Source: Flavobacteriia bacterium (GTDB lineage: Bacteria > Bacteroidota > Bacteroidia > Flavobacteriales_D > Crocinitomicaceae). Taken from it: a stretch of 64,000 nucleotides of DNA. A model generated the notes under the pieces. The model was not told where the DNA came from, did not search any database, and saw nothing but the letters and a program-made list of their open reading frames with translations. A program made the position numbers and the translations under genes. This document shows positions 1-8,676 of the stretch, in pieces. The DNA is taken from contig CANLGD010000002.1 of assembly GCA_947490145.1 (NCBI GenBank), positions 1-64,000 of the forward strand, given 5' to 3'. Positions within the stretch are counted from its first letter, which is position 1. Every line of letters begins with the position of its first letter.

Positions 1-429
1 TTTTTATTTCTAATTTTTGTAGTCTTTACAATCATAATTGCCGACGCAATCTCTGTTTATGCTTTAAAAGAACTAGTTCAACGTTACCGCCCGTCACATA
101 ATTTATTGATTAAAGATTCTTTGCACTTGTATAAAATTTCTGAAAATAATTTTTACGCAGGTGGAGATTATGGTTTTGTTTCTTCACACGCAACTAATTT
201 TTTTGTAATTGCCACTTGTTTTGCTTGTGTTTTTTGGAAGCAATACAAAAAAGTGTGCTATTTTTTATTTGGGATTGCATTATTGGTTTGTTATTCAAGG
301 ATGTATTTAGGAGTTCATTATTTAAGTGATATTCTTGGTGGGGCAATGTTGGGAATAAGTTTTTCTTTTCTGACTTATAAATTTATTTGGAAAAAGATCA
401 ACAAAGAAAAACCAGCAAAGCATATCTGA
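1..429 (+). CDS. PAP2-family membrane phosphatase, 5' end cut by the window
   Basis: The open frame runs in from base 1 and encodes at least 142 residues. All three PAP2 phosphatase signatures are visible: K-x6-RP (K23 to P31 of the visible part), a VSSHA block with the histidine near residue 63 in place of PSGH, and SR-x5-H-x3-D (S99 to D110) with the catalytic histidine. Hydrophobic stretches between the motifs fit a polytopic inner-membrane enzyme. The family removes phosphate from lipid phosphates such as undecaprenyl pyrophosphate, phosphatidate or phosphatidylglycerophosphate; the substrate cannot be told here. The first ATT in the stated frame at base 106 is not the true start because the K-x6-RP motif lies upstream of it. 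The 3' end overlaps the convergent DedA-like gene by 32 bases. Confidence 0.9.
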   Translation, partial: FLFLIFVVFTIIIADAISVYALKELVQRYRPSHNLLIKDSLHLYKISENNFYAGGDYGFVSSHATNFFVIATCFACVFWKQYKKVCYFLFGIALLVCYSRMYLGVHYLSDILGGAMLGISFSFLTYKFIWKKINKEKPAKHI

Positions 430-829
430 GAATTTTTCCCAAGCACATAAAAAATACTGTTTTCCAAAAGTGAGTTTTAAGAATTCCTAATGAAATTAAA
501 AGCGGATCTCCAATAATTGGAATCCAAGAAAAAAAAGCTGCATAGAATCCTTTCTTTTGAAAAAAAAGCAGTAATTTATTCTCGAAATTTACTTTTTTCA
601 AGAAATATTTATTACCGTAAAAACCTAATAAATAATTAGTCAAACCACCCAAACAATTTCCAAAGGAGGCAATCAATAATAACAAAAAAGGATCAAATAT
701 TCCTAAAGTCAAGAAATAGTAAAAAACTACTTCGGAACTTAGTGGCAATATGGTGGCTGAAAGGAAGCAAATAAAAAATAATCCAATTAAACCAAAATCC
801 ATAAAATGGAGTGTCAATGTTTCAAGCAT
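398..829 (-). CDS. DedA/YqaA-like (VTT domain) membrane protein
   Basis: A 143-residue, strongly hydrophobic protein with about four membrane segments and a central G-rich segment (FGNCLGGLTNYLLGFYG) typical of small YqaA/DedA-type VTT proteins. The family is linked to membrane homeostasis and lipid transport, but the activity of the short YqaA branch is not established. Its start overlaps the end of the omega-amidase gene by 8 bases, so it is probably the last gene of a three-gene operon with the transaminase and amidase. Its end overlaps the convergent PAP2 gene by 32 bases. Link to its operon partners is unclear. Confidence 0.8.
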   Translation of the reverse strand: MLETLTLHFMDFGLIGLFFICFLSATILPLSSEVVFYYFLTLGIFDPFLLLLIASFGNCLGGLTNYLLGFYGNKYFLKKVNFENKLLLFFQKKGFYAAFFSWIPIIGDPLLISLGILKTHFWKTVFFMCLGKILRYALLVFLC

Positions 830-1610
830 CTTTCAGAAAATTCAAAGAATTTCTTACATCAATTAAATCTTGCTTTTTAAGTAAAATTGTTTGAATAATT
901 TCTTGATGTGCATTTTTTGAATTTAAAGTTTCGCCTAAAGGATTTATAATTCGTGAATCTCCCGAATAAATCAACTCTTTTCCATCTTTTCCAATTCGAT
1001 TTACGCCAACAACAAAAGATTGGTTTTCGATTGCTCTGGCAGTTAAAAGTGATTTCCAATGGTGATTTCGTTTTTCAGGCCAATTTGCGATAAATAAACC
1101 TAAGTCATAGTCAACTGCTCCATCTTCATTCATTTTATTTCGTGAAAGCTCAGGAAAACGTAAATCGAAGCATATTTGTAAATTTATTTTCCAAGATTTA
1201 TACTCAACAATTACTTGCCGCAGTCCAGGAGAGAAAAATTCATCTTCCTTAGCTAAAGAAAAAAGCTTTCTTTTATCGTAAATTGTATAATTTCCTTCAG
1301 GAAAAACAAATATTCCTCGATTATAAAATTGATTTTTTTCTTTTACAATAAATGAAGTATAAATCGCTATTTTTTTTGATTTGGCAGTATTTTTTAACCA
1401 AGTGAGTGCCTGGGATTTTTCCATTTCTTCTGCTAAAATTTCAACATTCATAGAGAATCCTGTTTGAAACATTTCAGGTAAAATAATTAAATCAGTATCT
1501 GAAATTTGATTTAATAGGCTTTCAAAATGGATCAAATTTTTGGATTTATCTTCCCAAAATTGTTCACATTGAACGAGAGAAACTCTTAAATCATTACTTA
1601 AATTTGACAT
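822..1610 (-). CDS. Carbon-nitrogen hydrolase, probable omega-amidase (YafV/Nit2-like)
   Basis: 262 residues with the Glu-Lys-Cys triad of the nitrilase superfamily: E46 (LPEMFQTGF), K113 (YDKRKLFSLA) and C147 (QICFDLRFPE). The YDKR-x-LF and CFDLRFPE blocks are those of YafV/Nit2 omega-amidases, which hydrolyse alpha-ketoglutaramate and alpha-ketosuccinamate, the dead-end products of glutamine and asparagine transaminases. The upstream gene encodes exactly such a transaminase and the two frames overlap by 13 bases, so the pair probably works as a glutamine-transaminase/omega-amidase pathway in the cytoplasm. Function is inferred from family and context; a different small amide substrate is possible. 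Confidence 0.88.
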   Translation of the reverse strand: MSNLSNDLRVSLVQCEQFWEDKSKNLIHFESLLNQISDTDLIILPEMFQTGFSMNVEILAEEMEKSQALTWLKNTAKSKKIAIYTSFIVKEKNQFYNRGIFVFPEGNYTIYDKRKLFSLAKEDEFFSPGLRQVIVEYKSWKINLQICFDLRFPELSRNKMNEDGAVDYDLGLFIANWPEKRNHHWKSLLTARAIENQSFVVGVNRIGKDGKELIYSGDSRIINPLGETLNSKNAHQEIIQTILLKKQDLIDVRNSLNFLKDA

Positions 1611-2725
1611 AATTTTTCAGCAGCTTTTTCTAAGGTTAAATTGTCTTTTGCAAAACAAAAACGTAAAATTTGATTGTCTAAGTTGTTTTCATAAAAAACC
1701 GACATTGGAATTGCTGCAATACCATGATTTTTAACTAATTCTATTACAAAATCAGTATCTTTTTGTTTTGTTATATTTTTATATGAAAGTGCTTGAAAAA
1801 AACTTCCTTCGGAGGGCAAGATTTCAAATTTACTTCCCTGAATTAATGTTCTAAAATAATCTCTTTTTTCTTGATAAAAAGAACCAAGTGAATCAACATC
1901 AACAACTTGTAAATACTTTGCTAAACTCACTTGAGCTAAATTATTGACACAAAAAACCAAGAATTGATGTACTTTTTTGATTTCATTCATGATATTTTCT
2001 GGAGCAATCAAGTAGCCAATTTTCCATCCTGTAATGTGAAAAGTTTTTCCAAATGAAGAAACAATAATTGCTCTTTCTCGAATTTCTGGAATGGAATTTA
2101 TCGAAATGTGTTTTTCTTCAAAAGTGATGTATTCATACACTTCGTCTGAAAGTAAATAAAGCTGGTGATTTTTGATGAAAATTTGTTTTAAAGATTGAAT
2201 ATCTGCCTGTGTGAAAATTTTCCCAGAAGGATTATGCGGGTTATTTACAATCAACATTTTGGTTTTTGAATTGATAGCATGTTCAACTTTATTCCAATCA
2301 ACTGTGAAATCTGTTTCTAAAGAAACATGAACACATTTTCCGCCAACTAAATCTATTGCAGGCACGTAACAATCGTACGCTGGATCAATAATTACAACTT
2401 CATCGTCTTTAAAAACTAGAGCCTGAATAGCAGTAAAAATCGCCTGTGTTGCGCCAGCTGTAACTAAAATCTCTGCTGAGTCTATTTGTCTTCCGTATTG
2501 TTTTTGCGTTAATTTTATTATTTCCTCAATCAATAAAGGATTCCCAGCCATTGGTGCATATTGATGCACATTTTCGGAAAGAGAATCTTTAAATATGTCA
2601 ATTAATTTCTCGTCAACTGGAAAATTGGGAAAGCCTTGAGCCAGATTTATTGCTCCATAATCCAAAGCCATTTTTGACATGGTTGAAAAAATTGTTGTAC
2701 CTACATTTGGTAATTTTGATTGCAT
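1598..2725 (-). CDS. Class I/II aminotransferase, methionine/glutamine type (YbdL-like)
   Basis: 375 residues, full length for fold-type I PLP aminotransferases. N-terminal INLAQGFPNF block, NNPHNPSGK (about 161-169), SDEVYEY (about 203-209) and the PLP lysine K227 in SSFGKTFHITGWKIGY. This N-terminus and lysine context match the YbdL / kynurenine aminotransferase / glutamine transaminase K group, which prefers methionine and aromatic amino acids or glutamine. It may complete methionine salvage by aminating 4-methylthio-2-oxobutanoate, with the neighbouring omega-amidase removing the keto-amide when glutamine is donor. First gene of the operon that continues into the amidase and DedA-like genes. 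Confidence 0.9.
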   Translation of the reverse strand: MQSKLPNVGTTIFSTMSKMALDYGAINLAQGFPNFPVDEKLIDIFKDSLSENVHQYAPMAGNPLLIEEIIKLTQKQYGRQIDSAEILVTAGATQAIFTAIQALVFKDDEVVIIDPAYDCYVPAIDLVGGKCVHVSLETDFTVDWNKVEHAINSKTKMLIVNNPHNPSGKIFTQADIQSLKQIFIKNHQLYLLSDEVYEYITFEEKHISINSIPEIRERAIIVSSFGKTFHITGWKIGYLIAPENIMNEIKKVHQFLVFCVNNLAQVSLAKYLQVVDVDSLGSFYQEKRDYFRTLIQGSKFEILPSEGSFFQALSYKNITKQKDTDFVIELVKNHGIAAIPMSVFYENNLDNQILRFCFAKDNLTLEKAAEKLCQI

Positions 2726-2849
2726 TTATTTGTTTTTGATGATTACAAAAATACAATATAATTCAAATACAATTTATCCAAAGTAATTGAAGTTTTTTTA
2801 AATTTTAATTAGACTCTGCTGGTGTCGATAATTTGCATAAAAGTGCATT

Positions 2850-3623
2850 TTACGAAAAATGAATATCGTCTTCATTCAGCAAAGAATCGCCTCGCATTCT
2901 TAAAAATAATTGTGTTAAAGCTAATACGTCTTTTTCGCAATATGCTTTAATTCTTTCTAAACCAGAAGTGTAAGTGTCTTTTTCATTTCGATAATAAACG
3001 CGTGCCACATCCGCTCCTGAGATATCATCTTTGGGAGTTGGAATTCCAAAAACATGACATAATAGTGAAAGTGAAGTGTAAGCTTTATAATCGCCAAATT
3101 TCCATAACTCCATTGTATCTAAATGGGCTATTTCCCAAGGTTTTTTCCCTGCAATATCAAGAGCAAAAGGTAATTTTATTCCATTGATTAACAGTCTTCT
3201 GCAAATATAAGGGAAATCAAATTCCTTAGCATTATGACCGCATAAAATGTGATATGGGGTATTGTAATTTTCGTCGAGTAATTTAACAAATCCTTTTAAA
3301 AGTGTTTCTTCATCATCATGAAAAAAAGATTTCAAACGCAATTGTTTTCCACTTCTACTTTCTCGCACAAATCCAACAGTGATGCAAATTATTTTGCCAA
3401 ATTCCGCTAAAATTCCACCTGTCTGCTTAAAAACTTCTTCGTGAATTTCATCCTCTGTTTTACCTTTGAAATTTGGTTCTAAGCCTATACTATTAAATTT
3501 ACTTTTATTTTTAAGCGAAAATAATTTTTTGCCATTTTCATCCATTTCAGCAAAAGTTGAAGTTTGTGGAACAGTTTCAATATCTAAAAATAAGACTTTA
3601 TCCAGTTGTATTTTTTCTAACAT
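2850..3623 (-). CDS. Predicted DEDDy 3'-5' exonuclease (PolB-exonuclease-like, PF10108 type)
   Basis: 257 residues. The DEDDy metal residues are visible in order: FLDIETVP near the N-terminus (D,E), CGHNAKEFDFPYICRRL near residue 150 (D), and YCEKDVLALTQLFLRM near residue 228 (Y and D). A DTMELWKFGDYKAYTSLSLLC block sits between them, as in the stand-alone exonucleases related to the proofreading domain of family B DNA polymerases. Probable cytoplasmic nuclease acting on nucleic acid 3' ends; substrate unknown. Monocistronic by spacing: 77 bases from the regulator gene upstream and 124 bases from the transaminase gene downstream. Confidence 0.85.
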   Translation of the reverse strand: MLEKIQLDKVLFLDIETVPQTSTFAEMDENGKKLFSLKNKSKFNSIGLEPNFKGKTEDEIHEEVFKQTGGILAEFGKIICITVGFVRESRSGKQLRLKSFFHDDEETLLKGFVKLLDENYNTPYHILCGHNAKEFDFPYICRRLLINGIKLPFALDIAGKKPWEIAHLDTMELWKFGDYKAYTSLSLLCHVFGIPTPKDDISGADVARVYYRNEKDTYTSGLERIKAYCEKDVLALTQLFLRMRGDSLLNEDDIHFS

Positions 3624-3700
3624 AATTTTAAGTTGATTTAAGGTTTATAGTATGAAATTAAATAAAAAAATTGAATTGCCAATAAAAACTTTAATTTTTT

Positions 3701-4387
3701 TTAAGAAACAAATTTATAGCCTATTCCTCTAACACTGTGAAAATGAACGGGATTTTTTGGGTCCTTTTCAAAGATTTTTCTGAAAGCCAAAATATAGTTA
3801 TCAATTGTTCTAGATGTCGGAAATTGATCATCTTTCCAAAGTGCATCAAGAATTTCCTCTCTTGAAACAACAATGTTTTCTTTTGAATGAAATAATTTTA
3901 AAAATTCTATTTCACGTTTTGCAAGTTCAGATTTAAAACCAGAGAGCTTATTTTTAACAATAAAGGTCGTAAAATCTATTTCAAAATCTCCAATTATAAT
4001 CGATGAAATTTGTTCTTGTTGATTTTCAACGCCATCAATCAAAATTTGAACTCTTAAAAGTAATTCTTCTAAGTCGAATGGTTTTGGTAAATAATCGTTT
4101 GCCCCCGATTTTAAGCCCAAAATTCGATCCTGTGTTGTTCCTTTCGCAGAAAGAAATAAAATCGGAACCTTAGAATATTTTCGAATTTCCTTACAGATTG
4201 TTAGACCACTGACTTCTGGCAACATCACATCTAAAATCACCAGAGAAAATTTTTCCATATTTGACGCCTGCAAAAACGCCTCGGTTCCATGTTGAATTGT
4301 TTCCACAGAAAAACCTTCCAATTCCAAGTTCATTTTTATTAAATCGGATAAACTTTCTTCATCTTCTATAAGGCAAATTGATTTCAT
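3701..4387 (-). CDS. OmpR-family response regulator, no adjacent kinase
   Basis: 228 residues from the chosen start. N-terminal receiver domain with acidic pocket EDEE (about 8-11), phospho-acceptor D53 (VILDVMLPEVSG), a conserved T/S block (LFLSAKG) and the switch lysine in DYLPKPFDLEELL. C-terminal winged helix (about 130-228) ends in TIDNYILAFRKIFEKDP...SVRGIGYKF, the usual OmpR/PhoB DNA-binding signature. The reading frame is open for 33 more codons upstream, but those encode low-complexity sequence and the receiver fold begins at the ATG at 4387. No histidine kinase lies nearby, so it is an orphan regulator. It is divergent from the SGNH hydrolase gene across about 109 bases. Confidence 0.92.
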   Translation of the reverse strand: MKSICLIEDEESLSDLIKMNLELEGFSVETIQHGTEAFLQASNMEKFSLVILDVMLPEVSGLTICKEIRKYSKVPILFLSAKGTTQDRILGLKSGANDYLPKPFDLEELLLRVQILIDGVENQQEQISSIIIGDFEIDFTTFIVKNKLSGFKSELAKREIEFLKLFHSKENIVVSREEILDALWKDDQFPTSRTIDNYILAFRKIFEKDPKNPVHFHSVRGIGYKFVS

Positions 4388-4496
4388 TATAATTCGATTA
4401 TTGGGTAATTCGATTTTTAGATTATTCGACAAATTTGAATTAACAAATTTAAGAATTTTATTTACTTTTACAGAAATTCTTGTCATTGTTGAAAGT

Positions 4497-5633
4497 GTGA
4501 AAATCTATTTACTTTTTTTCTTGGTACTTTGCTCTTTTATTTTTAAAAAAAATGATAAATCAGAAGTTGTATATTTTGAGGAATTTAATGCGCTGGAAAA
4601 TGTTTCTCCAGAACTTTTAGAATATCTCGAAGAAGTTAAAGCTAAAAAAGATTCAGGGATTGACATTTTTCAAATTGGGGATTCTCATGTTCAAATCGGT
4701 GAATTTTCTAAAGGATTTTTAAATTATTTTAAGCAAAAAGATATTTTCATTCAGAAATCGTGGTATTTACCTAATTTAGTTTTCGAAGATTTATCGTTTG
4801 CTAATAAAAGTTTAAAAAAAGTAAAGGGAATTTTTGAAAATGAAAAAATCACCAAGAAGTTGAAAAATCTAAACATTGGATTAACAGGAAGGACATTTCG
4901 ATTTGCAAATGGTAAAACTATTTTAAAATTTAAGTATAAAGAAAAAATTAGTTCATTAGAGTTCTTGCATTCTTTTTCAGAAAAATTGACTTTTGAATCA
5001 AATAAAAAAATCAATTCTATAATTAATTTGATTTCTTTAAAAGAACAAATCAATTCGATTCGATTTAAAAAACTTAATTCAAGATTTAAGTTAACAATTA
5101 AAAATCCCTATAAAGAGTTGATTGAATTTTATGCCATGCGTCATAATTTTATTGAAAATAAACTTTCCTATTCAAATTTTGGCGTTGGAGGAGCGAAATT
5201 TCAAGATTTTATTTTCGCACCAAAGTTTTTTGAGCAATTAGATGCCTTAAAACCTGAAATAATTATTTTTACCTTAGGAACAAACGATTCCTATTACACA
5301 GAATTAAGCAAACAACAATTTTCAAAACAATTGGCTGAATTTATTGAAAAAATAAAAGACATCTCCCCAAAGACAGAATTGATTTTAATGAATGTTCCAG
5401 ATACTTATTTTAAAGGAGCCAAACCAAGTCATTTGGCTTTTGTAAATTCAGAAATTGAGCGTATTGCTGAAGATAAAAAGTGTGCTTTTTGGAACTGGAA
5501 TAAAATTATGGGCGGAAATGAATCTGTTCATAAATGGAAGAAAAGAAACTTAATGGATGAAGATTTACTTCATTTTTCAAGCGATGGATATTTATTACTG
5601 GGAGAATTATTTGGAAAAGCTTTTTTGAAATAA
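4497..5633 (+). CDS. SGNH/GDSL-family hydrolase, membrane-anchored or exported
   Basis: 378 residues from a GTG start at 4497, which places a hydrophobic signal/anchor (KIYLLFFLVLCSFIF) at the very N-terminus; the open frame upstream adds 32 unlikely residues. SGNH blocks: IGDSHVQIG with the serine nucleophile near residue 63, GVGGAKF (block II glycine), TLGTNDSYY (block III asparagine) and LLHFSSDGY (block V histidine). The block I GDSH and the C-terminal W..RNLMDEDLLHF segment match the two SGNH proteins at 17.6-20.4 kb, which sit with an MBOAT acyltransferase, so a role in adding or removing O-acetyl groups on an extracellular polymer is likely. Convergent with the lipoprotein gene one base downstream. 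Confidence 0.82.
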   Translation: MKIYLLFFLVLCSFIFKKNDKSEVVYFEEFNALENVSPELLEYLEEVKAKKDSGIDIFQIGDSHVQIGEFSKGFLNYFKQKDIFIQKSWYLPNLVFEDLSFANKSLKKVKGIFENEKITKKLKNLNIGLTGRTFRFANGKTILKFKYKEKISSLEFLHSFSEKLTFESNKKINSIINLISLKEQINSIRFKKLNSRFKLTIKNPYKELIEFYAMRHNFIENKLSYSNFGVGGAKFQDFIFAPKFFEQLDALKPEIIIFTLGTNDSYYTELSKQQFSKQLAEFIEKIKDISPKTELILMNVPDTYFKGAKPSHLAFVNSEIERIAEDKKCAFWNWNKIMGGNESVHKWKKRNLMDEDLLHFSSDGYLLLGELFGKAFLK

Positions 5634-5634
5634 T

Positions 5635-6078
5635 TCATTTTAGATTTAAATCTTTTCTTTTTGTATTTTCCCACTTTTCAAAAACATCTTTAAATAATTT
5701 TCTTACGGATTTTTTTTCACCATCAAAATAGGCTTTAAAACTAGTGCTGTCTTTTTTTGTAATTGTCATAAACGGCGCAAAAGTTAAACCTGCATAAACT
5801 ACCGTGTCAATGGAAATAATATCTTTATAGAAAGCTGAATTTGCCTCATTTTCTGCAGAATTATGTTTATCTTGCCAATAGGAAGCAATTCTTCTATCTG
5901 TGTAAAAATTACCAGAAACACTGTTCGAAGATTGTGAACTAAAAGCAATTACTTTTTCATCTTTTTCTAAAAGACCAAGTTTGTGAATTTTAAGAATTTC
6001 ATCTTTTGATAATTGATCGCCAGTTTTAATCGAATTACACGATAATAATACCAATAAGATAAGACACATTAACTTCAT
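5635..6078 (-). CDS. Small lipoprotein, unknown function
   Basis: 147 residues. The N-terminus MKLMCLILLVLLSCNS is a lipoprotein signal with the lipobox LLSC, so Cys14 is the likely acylated residue. The rest (KVIAFSSQSS...GNFYTDRRIASYW...FMTITKKDSTSFKAYFDGEKKSVRKLFKDVFEKW) alternates short strands and ends in a helix, a pattern resembling a small PH-like domain, but this is only an impression. I do not recognise the family. It stands alone between the SGNH hydrolase and the RprY-like gene, about 100 bases from the latter. Confidence 0.75.
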   Translation of the reverse strand: MKLMCLILLVLLSCNSIKTGDQLSKDEILKIHKLGLLEKDEKVIAFSSQSSNSVSGNFYTDRRIASYWQDKHNSAENEANSAFYKDIISIDTVVYAGLTFAPFMTITKKDSTSFKAYFDGEKKSVRKLFKDVFEKWENTKRKDLNLK

Positions 6079-6178
6079 AATTTACATTTGATATGGATTG
6101 ATTGTCTATTTATAAAATAAATTAAAAAACTAAGTCTAATGGGCATTTCGATGCTTTTTTGTGTTGTTCGATTAAATT

Positions 6179-6868
6179 TTATTTAATAATTAATTGAAAG
6201 CCTTTACCGTGAACATTCATGATTTCAATTCGATCATCTTCTCGCAGTAATTTCCTTAATTTTGCGATATAAACATCCATACTTCTTCCGTTAAAATAAT
6301 TGTCATCTCCCCAAATTGCTCTTAAAGTTGCTTGACGATCTAAAATTTCATTTTCATTTTTGCACAACAATTTTAACAATTGATTTTCTTTAGTGGTCAA
6401 TTTTGTTGGATGATCTTGAGTATACAACATGCGTGACTGCGCATCAAATTTAATTTTTCCAACCATAAAAACATCGTCTTCTAAAACTTGTGTTGTTTCA
6501 ACTCGACGCATAATTGCTTCAATTCTAGCCAACAATTCCTCCATTGAAAATGGTTTGGTCATATAATCGTCTGCTCCAAGCGAAAAACCTTCCAATTTAT
6601 CTTCTTTCATTGATTTAGCGGTTAAAAACAAAATAGGAACTTTTTTATCAATTTCTCTAATTTCTTTTGCTAAGGTAAAACCATCCATTTCTGGCATCAT
6701 CACGTCTAAAATGCAGAAATCAAAACTTGATAGATTGAATTTTTCAAAAGCTAATTTTCCGTTTCTTGCTAGTTCTACTAAAAATCCTTTTGATTTCAAA
6801 AATGAATGTAATAACAATCCTAAGTTATCATCATCTTCTGCTAGTAATATATTTAATTTCTTTTCCAT
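6179..6868 (-). CDS. rprY: RprY-like OmpR-family response regulator
   Basis: 229 residues. Receiver domain with acidic pocket AEDDD, phospho-acceptor D55 (FCILDVMMPEMDGF), LFLTAK and DYMTKPFSMEELLARIEAI. C-terminal winged helix with TTKENQLLKLL, RSMDVYIAKLRKLLREDDRIEI and VHGKGFQLI. This sequence type is the partner of RprX in Bacteroidota. It lies 50 bases downstream of the kinase gene on the same strand, so the two are co-transcribed. Target genes cannot be seen from the sequence. The symbol is assigned by resemblance and position, not by alignment. Confidence 0.88.
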   Translation of the reverse strand: MEKKLNILLAEDDDNLGLLLHSFLKSKGFLVELARNGKLAFEKFNLSSFDFCILDVMMPEMDGFTLAKEIREIDKKVPILFLTAKSMKEDKLEGFSLGADDYMTKPFSMEELLARIEAIMRRVETTQVLEDDVFMVGKIKFDAQSRMLYTQDHPTKLTTKENQLLKLLCKNENEILDRQATLRAIWGDDNYFNGRSMDVYIAKLRKLLREDDRIEIMNVHGKGFQLIIK

Positions 6869-6918
6869 AATATTTTTGGTGCATTTAATTTCTAATTTAG
6901 TTTTAACTATTTTATTAT

Positions 6919-8550
6919 TTACTTGTTTATTGGAATAACTAGCGTAAATGTGGAGCCTTCGTTTACTTTACTTTTGACTAAAATATTCCAATTGTTTAAT
7001 TTAACGATTGCTTTTACGTAACTTAAGCCTAAGCCAAAACCTTTCACGTTGTGCAAATTTCCTGTTGGAATTCGATATAGTTTTTCAAAAATTTTATCAA
7101 TATGTTCTTTAGCAATTCCAATTCCATGATCTTGAACACAAATCTGTACTTTTTGATTTTCTTTCTTTAGAAAAACATCAATTTTTGGTTCATTTTTACT
7201 ATATTTGATAGCATTGTCAATTAAATTTGAAATTATATTGGTTGTATGAACCCGATCTCCCATAACAAATAGTTGTTCATTTGGAATATGTTTCTCCACT
7301 TTTCCATTGATATTTGAAACACGGAATTGTGCATTGTTACAAATCTGAATGATGATTTCATTGAGATTTAATCGCTCGATTTTAAAATTTAATTCCGATT
7401 TATCCCCGCGATCTATTACAGCGCTTTGCAAAATACGTTCAACCAGCACTTCTAAGCGCTTGTTTTCATCTGCAATCATTTTAATGAAGGGCGAAGATTG
7501 TTGCGATTTATCATTAACCATATCAGAATCATTCAAGGCTTCGCAAGCTAAGGAAATAGTTGAAATTGGAGTTTTAAACTCATGGGTCATGTTCGATATA
7601 AAATCATTTTTCATTTCACTCAATTTTTTCTGAGTAATAATTGTTTTAAACATAAATGAAAAAGCAACAACAATTAAAAGTACCAAACCAATATTGACAA
7701 TTAGCATAGCACCCATTTCGCGAAAAACAAACGAATTTTCGGAAGGAAAACGGACGTATAAACTAATTTTTTCGTCCAAAATATTTTGTGGATAAAGCGT
7801 TGTATTTAAAGTTTTTAAACTATCTAAATTTACGCGATACTTTTGCGGTTGAAATTTAAATTTTATGGGTTCGTTGTTTCCATCAAGCAACATATATTCA
7901 TAATCCATTGGTAAATCCGCATGCTTCATTTCATAAGCAATTACGGAGTCTAAAAACTCAACATCAATCCGTTTTGAAGGATCATCATATACATTATCTC
8001 GGAAAGCTTCAACCATCATTTCATTGATGAATTTTGCTTTTTTAAAGATTTGCTGCATCACACGTTGATCTAATTGAATCGCCACAGAAGTTGAATCATT
8101 GTTGGGCAGAATTCCTGCTTCTTTATTGAAAAGTTGCCGAATATGTCTAACGTCTCTTGCCAAAACTTTATGTTCAGCCATTAATCCAGATAAGGAATCA
8201 AAAGATTTTCCTTGAATAATTAAGAATTTTTTTATTTCTCCATTCTCAAGAATCGTTGTGTCCTTAATTGAAATAGATTCTTGCGCGGCCAATAAATTTT
8301 GAAATTCTTTCTTTAATATATCTTTGTATTGTCCGCTAAAATCTTTGTTAACAACTTGTAGATATTTACGGATATCATCTGCTTTTTCGTGGTGTACGGC
8401 TATTCTATCTAATAAAGTTTGTACGTGATTTTTAAATTGTGTTGATTTTCTGTCGTATAATTGTGCAGTTTGAAACAATTGAATAAATAATAAAGCAATC
8501 ATTGCGATGCTCACTAGAACAACAATAAAATTTATTCGAATTTTTCTCAT
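6919..8550 (-). CDS. rprX: RprX-like sensor histidine kinase
   Basis: 543 residues. An N-terminal membrane helix (about 8-26), a periplasmic sensor region of about 245 residues rich in charged helices, a second membrane helix (about 278-300), then a HisKA domain with the phospho-histidine in NDFISNMTHEFKTPISTI, and a HATPase_c domain with NLIDNAIKYS (N box), DHGIGIAKEHIDKIFEKLYR (G1/F boxes) and GFGLGLSYVKAIV (G2). There is no visible HAMP domain. It is transcribed ahead of the RprY-like regulator and divergently from the glycosyltransferase at 8677. The periplasmic signal is unknown. Confidence 0.9.
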   Translation of the reverse strand: MRKIRINFIVVLVSIAMIALLFIQLFQTAQLYDRKSTQFKNHVQTLLDRIAVHHEKADDIRKYLQVVNKDFSGQYKDILKKEFQNLLAAQESISIKDTTILENGEIKKFLIIQGKSFDSLSGLMAEHKVLARDVRHIRQLFNKEAGILPNNDSTSVAIQLDQRVMQQIFKKAKFINEMMVEAFRDNVYDDPSKRIDVEFLDSVIAYEMKHADLPMDYEYMLLDGNNEPIKFKFQPQKYRVNLDSLKTLNTTLYPQNILDEKISLYVRFPSENSFVFREMGAMLIVNIGLVLLIVVAFSFMFKTIITQKKLSEMKNDFISNMTHEFKTPISTISLACEALNDSDMVNDKSQQSSPFIKMIADENKRLEVLVERILQSAVIDRGDKSELNFKIERLNLNEIIIQICNNAQFRVSNINGKVEKHIPNEQLFVMGDRVHTTNIISNLIDNAIKYSKNEPKIDVFLKKENQKVQICVQDHGIGIAKEHIDKIFEKLYRIPTGNLHNVKGFGLGLSYVKAIVKLNNWNILVKSKVNEGSTFTLVIPINK

Positions 8551-8676
8551 TTTTACGTTATAATCTAACTTAAGTTAACGAATGTATGTGAAACAAATTG
8601 TTTTTCAATAATGCTTAACTTTTTTTAACACTAAGTAGATTAATTTTTATAAGTTTGTAGGGGTTAATTCAGTTAA

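Noticed and set aside
4401-4496. ATG at 4401 as start of the first SGNH gene
   Set aside because: It would overlap the promoter region of the divergent regulator and place the signal peptide in the middle of the N-terminus; GTG at 4497 fits better.
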